DNA from: Ignavibacteriaceae bacterium
Lineage (GTDB): Bacteria > Bacteroidota > Ignavibacteria > Ignavibacteriales > Ignavibacteriaceae
Length of the DNA: 20,957 nt
Assembly: GCA_023231105.1 (NCBI GenBank)
Contig: JALNWB010000056.1
Coordinates: forward strand, 1-20,957
Direction: 5' to 3'
In this document: positions 9,355 to 15,766 of the stretch, piece after piece
How positions within the stretch are numbered: position 1 is the first letter of the stretch
Layout of the letters: every line of letters starts with the position of its first letter
The notes under the pieces: generated by a model
What the model saw: the letters and a program-made list of their open reading frames with translations, nothing else
Database searches by the model: none
Told to the model about the DNA's origin: nothing
Position numbers and translations under genes: made by a program

Positions 9355-10383
9355 ATGCAAACGATTAAATTTTATCTTGTCCCGTCTTTAAAAGCCATGC
9401 TCAATGGTAAAGCCGGACAATTAGAAATAAATTTAGTTATCAAGTTTGCCCACCAATTTGCAGTTACCAGGTTAGCCCAATTAGTAAAGAATAGAAAAGT
9501 TTACCTTGATATTTATCCACATAACCTAAACACCATAGCTTTAGATTGCATAGCAGAATTATTTGAGAGAGATGAGAAAAATAATTTTGTTGAATTGATT
9601 CACTTCTACGAAGGCAAAAGGATTAAAGATTTATCAGACGAAGAAATTATTTCATACTTCCGTAATTTAATCTTTTCTAAAATTCACGACAGTATTTACC
9701 GCATTTATAATGAACGCGATCCTGTTCTCGGGAAAATTCTCCGAAATGTTAAATTAATAGTGAAAAAAGAAGAGACTATCAATAAATTCCAGCGCTTCGG
9801 TATAACATTTTTATCTCTTTGTAATGAAGATGAAAGGAACTATCAATTTCCCGAATACCCAATAGAAGAATTGCAAAGTGAAGTCACTTTACTATTAAAG
9901 GGGAATGAAAATATTAAAAAAATATTTCTCTCTACGATGCAAGTAATAAACAATACAATTTCATATAGAAAATTCTTTTCGTTGTTGGATATTGCTATTG
10001 TTATAAAAAGAATACTCTTCAATCTAAGAATAAATGTTGACGAGTTTTTCCGTTTAGACGATGCTCTAATCGAAACAGATTTGGAAAAGATAGTGAGAAA
10101 TGCTCTTATAGAAGTACGTTCAACTCTCAAAGATAAATATGGAGAGAAAGAAAAAACAACTACCAAGTATTTGGAAAGTTATATTTCTGCCGTGGAAGAA
10201 TTGATGACTAATATTTTCATTAGAAATGACGGATTAGAAATGAGCAATTTCGATTGCCTCGCGAATCAAATCCCCAATTTAGAATATGAAGAATACCGGA
10301 GAACGCATAGAAATCAGTTTGAGTATATGGTAAGAGTGTCAAAAGACATTGTAATTGATAAACTAAAAGTATTGATGAATTGA
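9355..10383 (+). CDS. Unrecognised 342-residue helical protein, possibly sigma-like
   Basis: I do not recognise this protein with certainty. It has no signal peptide or membrane segment and looks mostly helical and cytoplasmic. Residues 55-135 (I-A-L-D-C-I-A-E-L-F-E-R-D, then F-R-N-L-I-F-S-K-I-H-D-S-I-Y-R, then D-P-V-L-G-K-I-L-R-N-V-K) have the spacing of hydrophobic and basic residues seen in sigma-70 region 2, but no diagnostic core motif is clear. No definite helix-turn-helix was found in the C-terminal half. The next gene downstream has a textbook zinc anti-sigma motif, and that context is the main reason to suspect a transcription role. No Shine-Dalgarno site precedes the ATG; a weak promoter-like pair (TTG at 9320-9322, TTTGTTTG at 9343-9350) would start the transcript at about the ATG. 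Confidence 0.6.
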   Translation: MQTIKFYLVPSLKAMLNGKAGQLEINLVIKFAHQFAVTRLAQLVKNRKVYLDIYPHNLNTIALDCIAELFERDEKNNFVELIHFYEGKRIKDLSDEEIISYFRNLIFSKIHDSIYRIYNERDPVLGKILRNVKLIVKKEETINKFQRFGITFLSLCNEDERNYQFPEYPIEELQSEVTLLLKGNENIKKIFLSTMQVINNTISYRKFFSLLDIAIVIKRILFNLRINVDEFFRLDDALIETDLEKIVRNALIEVRSTLKDKYGEKEKTTTKYLESYISAVEELMTNIFIRNDGLEMSNFDCLANQIPNLEYEEYRRTHRNQFEYMVRVSKDIVIDKLKVLMN

Positions 10384-10562
10384 ATGCTTATTTAGTAACG
10401 TTAAAATGCAGTTTAAATTTGTAAGAATTTTTTTAAGATACCCAAGCTTAACAGCATGGTATCCTCAGTTAAATATTTGTTTTTTTTGTTAAGATATTTT
10501 TAATTGTATTCTCTGCCACTTTTTACGGACGGTTAATTAAGAATTACAGTTAAAAAAACATT

Positions 10563-10709
10563 GAATTCCTACGGAATTCTCTAGCGTGTTTTGTTTTCTT
10601 GTTACAAATATTAAATCCCTTCGGGATTTCTTCTGCAACACCGTAGGGGTTGAATCTTTGTAACCAAGTATCTCGTGGTAAACTAACATTCCCATCGGGA
10701 ATGAATGTT
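10563..10709. repeat. Cluster of short 7-3-7 palindromes
   Basis: Three perfect 17-base palindromes with 7-bp arms and a 3-base centre lie here: 10563-10579 (GAATTCC, TAC, GGAATTC), 10613-10629 (AAATCCC, TTC, GGGATTT) and 10687-10703 (CATTCCC, ATC, GGGAATG). A fourth, imperfect one with 6-base arms is at 10637-10651 (AACACC, GTA, GGGGTT). Shared geometry with different sequences suggests compensatory maintenance of hairpins. The style recalls dispersed palindromic repeats common in Bacteroidota genomes; that link is from memory and was not searched. Confidence 0.75.
10598..10667. repeat. Potential three-way-junction element
   Basis: An outer inverted repeat GTTACAAA (10601-10608) and TTTGTAAC (10657-10664) encloses two of the hairpins (10613-10629 and 10637-10651). 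The outer stem extends by CTT/AAG (10598-10600 with 10666-10668) past one bulged C. A single strand could fold into a three-way junction with two arms. This is geometry read from the sequence; function is unknown. Confidence 0.6.
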
Positions 10710-10907
10710 TTTCTACTCTGAAGTAGTAATTACAGAATGTTGAAAAAGTTTTGGTTGATGGCTCCGCCGCGTTAAGAATGAGTGAGATTGATTGAATGAA
10801 ACAAGTGATCTCCTTGCATACGAGTTTTAACGGAATGAGAACTATTTGATTATATCATGTCCATCTCCTTTTTCAGCAAGGCTTCATTTTTGTTAGGATA
10901 ATAGTGT

Positions 10908-12161
10908 ATGAAACATTATGATGAAAATATTATTGAACTCTTTATCCTTGGTGATAAAAAAGTTGAAGAAGAACGTAAGGAATTCGAGGAACATTTAAAA
11001 GAGTGCTTCAGCTGCCGGGAACTCTATTTAGAAATGCAGAGTTATTACGAAGCCATTAGCGCTAACAATAAATTCTTAGAAAAGAAATCTGAACTTGCAC
11101 AAGGAAGTTCACTTCAAGTTAGTCCTTATTTCAGCAAGAAGAATGAAGTAATTCGACCTTCAATTCCCCGCACACTTCCACAAAGGGTATGGTTCTTTAC
11201 AGCGAACCATCCGGTAAAAACAACTTTTGCACTTTTCGCTTCGTTTTGCGCGGTCGCATTGGTTATGAACTCTTACAATTTTTTTCAACCTAAGAATCCA
11301 CAATTAGAAAGAATTAACGACAAGACCCATTCGTTAGAAGTTTTTAATAAAAACAACCAGCTGCTTTGGCAAATCCCCTGGAATGGTTCCATCGATTGGG
11401 AGAAGGATGAAGAAGAATTCAATATTAACTTATCAGTTGTTGATGATATTAACGACGATGGTAATAATGAATTACTGACGGTTATTCCAACAATCGCGGG
11501 CAGCAATGACCGCTCCGACCAATTAATAATTTTTAATAAAGACGGAAGTATCAATCAGAGAGTTAAAGTCGGTCACGCAATCTCTTTCAGGGACAAAAAA
11601 TATATTGACGATTTTACTACTATTGGGTTAATTGTACTAAAAAATAACAAAGGAGAAAAAGAAATTTTTGTGGGTGCAAAGCATAGAAACTCTCCATTTG
11701 TTCTTAGCAGAATTGATAAGAACGGAAATATTCTGGGAGAATACTGGCATTATGGACATATTTGGGGAATGAACACGACTACAACTAATGGGACGGATCA
11801 AAAAATTATTCTTGCCGGGTGCAATGATATTACCGATAAAGCAGCTTTAATTGTACTTAATCCGGAAGAAATAAAAGGAAAGATTGAATCCCGTTATGGA
11901 GGAGGATTCGGGTGTGAAACGAACAAGGCAGAAGAAAATTATTTTACTTATACTAATGAGGAGTTAGGGAAAACCTATCAAGAGCCTCGATTTTACAAAA
12001 TAAAAGTTGATAAAAACAATATTGTAGCATCATTTAGATTCGCGGAAGAATCTGCTACGATTATTGATATTCTTTTTAATAAAAAATTAGAACCTCTCGA
12101 AATAAAACCGACGGATGAAACGAGGGGGAATTTGGAAAGGTTAAACGTTCAACCAATTTAA
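10908..12161 (+). CDS. Membrane protein with zinc anti-sigma (ZAS) motif and FG-GAP/VCBS-like domain
   Basis: This 417-residue, single-pass membrane protein begins with a cytoplasmic segment containing H3, H29, C33 and C36. That is exactly the H-x25-H-x3-C-x2-C pattern of the ZAS (zf-HC2) domain that binds and holds sigma factors. A linker with a proline-rich stretch leads to one membrane helix at about 104-123. The C-terminal part should face the periplasm and has repeats with the look of FG-GAP/VCBS propeller blades. These include a calcium-loop-like D180-x-N182-x-D184-G185-x-x-E188 and L-I-I-F-N-K-D-G. The architecture suggests an anti-sigma-type sensor. No ordinary ECF sigma gene is adjacent; the nearest candidate partner is the unrecognised protein ending at 10383, 524 bp upstream. 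A weak AGGA precedes the ATG. Confidence 0.72.
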   Translation: MKHYDENIIELFILGDKKVEEERKEFEEHLKECFSCRELYLEMQSYYEAISANNKFLEKKSELAQGSSLQVSPYFSKKNEVIRPSIPRTLPQRVWFFTANHPVKTTFALFASFCAVALVMNSYNFFQPKNPQLERINDKTHSLEVFNKNNQLLWQIPWNGSIDWEKDEEEFNINLSVVDDINDDGNNELLTVIPTIAGSNDRSDQLIIFNKDGSINQRVKVGHAISFRDKKYIDDFTTIGLIVLKNNKGEKEIFVGAKHRNSPFVLSRIDKNGNILGEYWHYGHIWGMNTTTTNGTDQKIILAGCNDITDKAALIVLNPEEIKGKIESRYGGGFGCETNKAEENYFTYTNEELGKTYQEPRFYKIKVDKNNIVASFRFAEESATIIDILFNKKLEPLEIKPTDETRGNLERLNVQPI

Positions 12162-12304
12162 AATATTCTCTCCTATTAGCAACATCGGCACACTCTTCTA
12201 AAAAATCTTTCATAAATATATATTTATTTTCAGCAAGTTAAGACCAATACAAGGAAATAAATATAGCAGAAGATTAATATTAAATTTAATTGAAAGGTAA
12301 AAAA

Positions 12305-14068
12305 ATGAGGATTTACTTTACAATCTTTTTAGTACTATTTACAATTAAGAATTTCAGTCAATGGTCTAACGGGCAAAACGCAGAGTATGTTTTGGGAGAG
12401 GCAGATTTTACTACGGCTGTGGGCGGGTTATCAGATAAAGATTTTAATGGATTATTTGGAATAGCATTAGATATAGCTCACAATAAGTTGTTTATTTCTG
12501 AATATGGCAATAATAGAATTTTACGTTTCAACTATCCAATAACAGGTAATTATCCAACTGCTGATTTAGTCTTAGGGCAAGCTGACTTTACTACTGGGGC
12601 GGCAAATAGAGGCGTAAGCTGCGCTGCAAACACATTATTTAGCCCATACGGTCTTTACTTGTATGGTAATGATCTATGGGTGGCAGATTACGGTAACAGC
12701 CGTATTTTAAGATACAGCAATGCCTATAACATAAGCACAAATGGTGTAGATGCTGATTTTGTTTTAGGACAGAGTGATTTTATTACTAATACTCAAGCAA
12801 CTGTACAAAACGGTTTTAATCAGCCGTTCGATTTATGTATAGATGAAAGTGGGAATTTATGGGTTGCCGATTGTAATAATAATAGAATAATGGTTTTCCA
12901 AAATGTGTATTCTAAAAGCAATGGAGCAAACGCTGATAAAGTGCTTGGGCAAACCGAGTTTACAACTGCTGCTAGCGGAACTACAGCTAATTCATTATTT
13001 AGTCCTTCAGGTATAATAGTAAAAAATGGTGCTCTTTTTGTGACGGATGTGTCAAATTGCCGAGTTTTAAGGTATGATAACGCGGTTGCTAAGAGTAATG
13101 GCGCTGCGGCTGATGGTGTTTTAGGGCAGCCAGATTTTAGTTCTAATTTGGTGGATCGAGGCGGTACTGCTGACAATAATACGCTGGACTGGCCAGCAGG
13201 AGTTCAGATGGATAATAGTGGAACCCTTTATGTTATTGATATGGGGAATAGCAGAATTTTGATTTTTAAGAATGCAGTTAGTAAAGGAAATGGTGCAGCA
13301 GCCGATAATGTTTTAGGACAGCCTAATTTTACTTCAGATGTAGCGGTTACGACGCAAAGTGGTTTGAATTGGCCATGGGGGAATATTGCAATCGACTATA
13401 GCAATAATAAAATATTGATCCCAGACGACACTAACTATCGTGTTTTGCAATTTGCCGCAAGTAGCGCATTACCAGTTGAGCTAAGAACTTTTTCAGCAAA
13501 CATTGCTGATAAAAATGTGAAACTGAATTGGGAAACAGCAACGGAAGCAAATAACTATGGATTTGAAGTGGAGAGATTGCAAGATAACAAAATTACAAGA
13601 TTGCAAAATTCGAATTGGGAGAAAATTGGTTTTGTAGCAGGACACGGAAATAGTAACTCAGCGAAAGAATATTCTTTTACTGATTACAAAATTAGTAACG
13701 GAAAATATGCGTATCGGCTGAAACAAATTGATAATGATGGGAAATATGAGTACAGCAAAGAAGTAGAAGTTGAAGTCTCGACTCCGCTCGACTTTAATTT
13801 AGAGCAGAATTATCCGAATCCGTTTAACCCGAGTACATCGATAAAATATAGTGTTCCTTATGAGAGCAGAGTAAAGTTGATTGTGTTTAATACGCTTGGA
13901 GAAATTGTTAAAGAGTTAGTAAGTGATGTAAAAGCAACCGGAAATTATGAAGTTACTTTCAACGCTTCACATCTTTCCAGCGGAATATATTTCTACACAC
14001 TAACTGCACAACCATTAAACAGAGGAGAGAGTTTTCGCTCTGTAAAAAAACTAGTATTGGTAAAATAG
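12305..14068 (+). CDS. NHL-repeat propeller protein with T9SS type A sorting domain
   Basis: This 587-residue secreted protein has a signal peptide (M-R-I-Y-F to about F-S-Q, residues 1-19). Six blades follow, each opened by a V-L-G-x-x-x-F motif (V-L-G-E-A-D-F, V-L-G-Q-A-D-F, V-L-G-Q-S-D-F, V-L-G-Q-T-E-F, V-L-G-Q-P-D-F, V-L-G-Q-P-N-F) and containing N-N-R-I or N-S-R-I. They make an NHL-type six-bladed propeller. A short beta-sandwich linker (L-P-V-E-L-R-T-F, then L-N-W-E-T-A-T-E) joins it to a type A C-terminal domain from about residue 497 (N-Y-P-N-P-F-N-P-S-T, then L-S-S-G-I-Y-F-Y, ending K-L-V-L-V-K). It is predicted to be exported by T9SS and anchored on or released from the surface. I chose the ATG at 12305, 7 bases after GAAAGG, over the TTG at 12290, which would bury the signal peptide. 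Confidence 0.86.
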   Translation: MRIYFTIFLVLFTIKNFSQWSNGQNAEYVLGEADFTTAVGGLSDKDFNGLFGIALDIAHNKLFISEYGNNRILRFNYPITGNYPTADLVLGQADFTTGAANRGVSCAANTLFSPYGLYLYGNDLWVADYGNSRILRYSNAYNISTNGVDADFVLGQSDFITNTQATVQNGFNQPFDLCIDESGNLWVADCNNNRIMVFQNVYSKSNGANADKVLGQTEFTTAASGTTANSLFSPSGIIVKNGALFVTDVSNCRVLRYDNAVAKSNGAAADGVLGQPDFSSNLVDRGGTADNNTLDWPAGVQMDNSGTLYVIDMGNSRILIFKNAVSKGNGAAADNVLGQPNFTSDVAVTTQSGLNWPWGNIAIDYSNNKILIPDDTNYRVLQFAASSALPVELRTFSANIADKNVKLNWETATEANNYGFEVERLQDNKITRLQNSNWEKIGFVAGHGNSNSAKEYSFTDYKISNGKYAYRLKQIDNDGKYEYSKEVEVEVSTPLDFNLEQNYPNPFNPSTSIKYSVPYESRVKLIVFNTLGEIVKELVSDVKATGNYEVTFNASHLSSGIYFYTLTAQPLNRGESFRSVKKLVLVK

Positions 14069-14074
14069 TATCTA

Positions 14075-14123
14075 ACGCCATGTTGCCTTCCTTTTGAAAT
14101 TACTCAAAGGGAAGGTAAGGCGT
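14075..14123. terminator. Long hairpin after the NHL/T9SS gene
   Basis: CCTTCCTTTTGA (14086-14097) pairs with TCAAAGGGAAGG (14104-14115), giving 12 bp with one G-T pair and a 6-base loop. An outer ACGCC/GGCGT stem (14075-14079 with 14119-14123) extends it across an internal loop. It starts 7 bases after the stop codon at 14068, as a terminator would, but no T-run follows. It may instead be a dispersed palindrome. Confidence 0.5.
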
Positions 14124-14299
14124 GGGGAAAGGGATAAAACAAAAGGTTGATGAAAGTTGAAGGGTTGAACTGATGAAATGATACAAGAAAAATACTTTTA
14201 TTTTTTTTCGGAGAGAAGATTTTTTAATTCTATAATGCTGTAAGGGGAGAACGTTAAAACTTAAATAGTTATTAACAAATAAAACCAAGGGGTCTTTCA

Positions 14300-14587
14300 A
14301 TGCAAGAAATAAGTGCTGTTCAAGTTAAAGGTCAACCGGAAGAGTCCGTAAAAATTAAGTATAGGATACTTCTGGCTTACATTTTTTATCCGATACGCGC
14401 CGGGTTGTTTGGTTTCGCATTATTTTTTACAACAATATTTATCTCAAAGTACATAGGATATTTTGTAAACAACACAGAAGAGTTCTATGTTGATATGAAT
14501 GATGTTATCTTATCGTTGTTAGGATTTGTGCTGCTTTGTTTAATAAAATTTTTAGAGAACTTGAAAACAGCATCACAAAAAAAATAA
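14300..14587 (+). CDS. Small protein with two membrane segments
   Basis: I do not recognise this 95-residue protein. After a polar N-terminus (Q-V-K-G-Q-P-E-E-S-V-K-I-K-Y) there are two hydrophobic stretches at about 24-54 and 68-83, separated by the acidic segment N-N-T-E-E-F-Y-V-D-M-N-D. It ends in a basic tail (N-L-K-T-A-S-Q-K-K). It probably sits in the inner membrane with both ends in the cytoplasm. The start is supported by AAGGGG (14287-14292) 7 bases before the ATG. An opposing open frame at 14100-14300 meets it head to head but has no sign of being a gene. Its function and promoter cannot be stated. Confidence 0.6.
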   Translation: MQEISAVQVKGQPEESVKIKYRILLAYIFYPIRAGLFGFALFFTTIFISKYIGYFVNNTEEFYVDMNDVILSLLGFVLLCLIKFLENLKTASQKK

Positions 14588-14713
14588 TAGTGAGACAGCG
14601 ATAATTAATTCTAGCTAATGTGGTGTTTATTTCTACCGGTTAAGTGCGGAATCAATTGACGAGAAACAAAAGTATTCGTCAATAAAGAAGATGCTGCTGC
14701 TCAAGTAAAAACA

Positions 14714-14764
14714 ACCTCACCCTATTTCCCTCTCCTTACTAAGGAGAGGGACTAAGGGAGAGGT
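14714..14764. repeat. 51-bp nested palindrome
   Basis: A perfect 10-bp stem CCCTCTCCTT (14728-14737) and AAGGAGAGGG (14741-14750) has a 3-base loop. Past 4-base internal gaps lies an outer 10-bp stem, ACCTCACCCT (14714-14723) with AGGGAGAGGT (14755-14764), with one mismatch. It resembles from memory a palindrome repeated across many Bacteroidota genomes. It dominates the 267-bp gap between the genes at 14587 and 14855. Confidence 0.75.
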
Positions 14765-14854
14765 CTGTTATAGCCATTTACTATCTTGTGGGTAGTGGTA
14801 ACCAAAAGGCGGGATAACTAACAATACCACAAAATCCAATTATTTGGAGGTTCT

Positions 14855-14920
14855 ATGGTTCCTAACAAAGTAAGCGCTGTGCTGGATGAGAACACCGTAC
14901 AAGTGTTATGGCGGCAATAG
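14855..14920 (+). pseudogene. Out-of-frame 5' fragment of the following gene
   Basis: A strong ribosome site GGAGG (14846-14850) precedes an ATG at 14855 that opens a 21-codon frame (M-V-P-N-K-V-S-A-V-L, then Q-V-L-W-R-Q) ending in TAG at 14918-14920. N-K-V-S-A near the start is, from memory, the usual N-terminus of the protein family encoded by the next frame. The two frames join if two bases near 14906-14907 are removed, giving Q-V-M-A-A-I. The simplest reading is a frameshift mutation or base-call error; programmed frameshifting or translational coupling is possible. Confidence 0.6.
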
Positions 14921-15318
14921 CGGATATTAAAACAAAACTCCCCTTCTTAATTGATCTTGCAAGCGACGAGTTGAAATCACTGCCAAGACTGGGAGGAAAA
15001 AATCTCATCTTTACAACCAAAGCCCTTGCGCTTGTAAAACAAGACAGCGGTTATATGCCAAGAGATTTTTCCGTTGAAGAAATGGAAAAGGATGTAAATC
15101 TTTTCAGCCGTCTTCAAGCAATCCGTACCGAGGTAGCCAAGCTTGCGGAAATGGTAGAAGATACCTACACGGAAGTAGGTAGCGAAGCATACGCCTCCGC
15201 CCTGGTAGTTTACGATAACGCCAAACGGAACGGAGCAAACACCGTTGGTATGGACGATTCCCTTGACGAAATGAGTAAACGGTTTTACAAGAAAAGTAAG
15301 CCGGAAGTGAAGCCTTAA
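14908..15318 (+). CDS. Conserved small protein of unknown function, N-terminus lost to a frameshift
   Basis: The frame encodes 136 residues with no signal peptide or membrane segment. It reads D-I-K-T-K-L-P-F-L-I-D-L near the start, V-G-S-E-A-Y-A-S-A-L-V-V-Y in the middle and D-E-M-S-K-R-F-Y-K-K near the end. I recognise the pattern as a family of about 150 residues, seen in Ignavibacteria and other Bacteroidota, whose members begin with a short N-K-V-S-A-type leader. No function is known to me. The ATG at 14908 has no ribosome site, whereas the out-of-frame ATG at 14855 has a good one. The two frames overlap by 13 bases, so the gene is probably either frameshifted or read by coupling. It is followed by a run of inverted repeats and a 21-bp tandem array. 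Confidence 0.62.
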   Translation: MAAIADIKTKLPFLIDLASDELKSLPRLGGKNLIFTTKALALVKQDSGYMPRDFSVEEMEKDVNLFSRLQAIRTEVAKLAEMVEDTYTEVGSEAYASALVVYDNAKRNGANTVGMDDSLDEMSKRFYKKSKPEVKP

Positions 15319-15351
15319 TCCTAAGCCGGATAAACCGAAAAACACAAAAAC

Positions 15352-15426
15352 CAATTCGCCGTGGCGAACCAATTAACAAATTGAAATTTGGTTCTTGTTT
15401 GTCATTTGGTTCGCCACGGCGAATTG
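15352..15426. repeat. Perfect 21-bp inverted repeat with a 33-base loop
   Basis: The arm at 15352-15372 (begins CAATTCGCC, ends GCGAACCAA) is the exact reverse complement of 15406-15426. Inside the loop, TTGGTTC at 15388-15394 can also pair with GAACCAA at 15366-15372, giving a competing smaller hairpin. It lies 33 bp after the gene ending at 15318. No T-run follows, so it is not a standard terminator. Confidence 0.85.
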
Positions 15427-15438
15427 ACTTTTGTTTCA

Positions 15439-15468
15439 TGTAGAGACGGGGCATGCCCAGTCTTTACA
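15439..15468. repeat. 30-bp palindrome centred on GGGCATGCCC
   Basis: TGTAGAGACGGGGCA (15439-15453) faces TGCCCAGTCTTTACA (15454-15468). Thirteen of 15 pairs are Watson-Crick and two are G-T. The form recalls a dispersed palindrome seen in several phyla; this is memory only. It lies 12 bp after the preceding inverted repeat. Confidence 0.7.
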
Positions 15469-15487
15469 ATAAAAACCTCAAAAACAG

Positions 15488-15762
15488 CCTAAAAACGAAG
15501 TTATCCTCGGTTTCAACCGACATCCACCTCGGTTCAGACCGACAACCATCTCGTTCCAACCGACATCGACTTCGTTCCAATCTACATCGATCTCACTTCA
15601 ACCGGCATTGATGTTGTTTCAACCGAAGCCCGCTTCGTTTGAACCGACATCCATTTCGTTTCAATCTACAATGGTGTGGTTTAAAACAGCATCCACTTCA
15701 CTTCAAACGAAACCGATGAAGTTTAAAACAGGATAGATGTGGTTTGAAACAGCAGCAAAATT
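15488..15762. repeat. Tandem array of about twelve degenerate 21-bp units
   Basis: Units start at 15510, 15531 (22 bases), 15553, 15574, 15595, 15616, 15637, 15658, 15679, 15700, 15721 and 15742, with a weaker copy before them from about 15488. Each follows the pattern GTTTCAACCGACATC plus six more bases, with 21-bp spacing. Units from 15554 on encode heptads such as F-Q-P-T-S-T-S, F-Q-S-T-S-I-S and F-E-P-T-S-I-S on the plus strand, up to a TAG at 15734-15736. There is no start codon in that frame. The array fills the gap up to the stop of the SGNH hydrolase gene. Confidence 0.82.
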
Positions 15763-15766
15763 CTTT

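Larger units (their letters stand above)
10384..10907. other. 524-bp intergenic region with palindrome cluster
   Basis: No credible coding sequence lies here. The first part (10384-10560) is AT-rich and holds an inverted repeat GATACC (10437-10442) with GGTATC (10458-10463), followed some way on by a T-run (about 10479-10488); it is at best a weak terminator for the upstream gene. The middle (10563-10709) is a cluster of short palindromes listed separately. The last part (10710-10907) has a small GC-rich patch (GGCTCCGCCGCG, near 10760) and a weak AGGA site before the ATG at 10908. I found no consensus promoter. Confidence 0.6.

Noticed and set aside
9843..10166. 107-residue minus-strand gene
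   Set aside because: Antisense to a full-length open frame; composition is that of a shadow.
10563..10709. CRISPR-like or rRNA/tRNA remnant
   Set aside because: The palindromes differ in sequence and spacing, and no tRNA cloverleaf with acceptor and anticodon features could be drawn.
12290..12304. TTG start for the NHL/T9SS protein
   Set aside because: The ATG at 12305 gives a clean signal peptide with GAAAGG at a good distance.
14100..14300. 66-residue minus-strand gene
   Set aside because: No ribosome site, low-complexity composition, and it overlaps the long hairpin at 14075-14123 and the ribosome site of the gene at 14300.
14977..15454. Minus-strand genes overlapping the 136-residue protein
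   Set aside because: They lie antisense to a family I recognise, run through the inverted repeats, and show no domain character.
14714..15468. Insertion sequence or integrated element
   Set aside because: No transposase or integrase gene, and no flanking target duplication was seen; only palindromes are present.
15488..15762. CRISPR array
   Set aside because: Units are contiguous 21-mers that differ along their whole length; there are no unique spacers of constant length, and no cas gene lies in the window.
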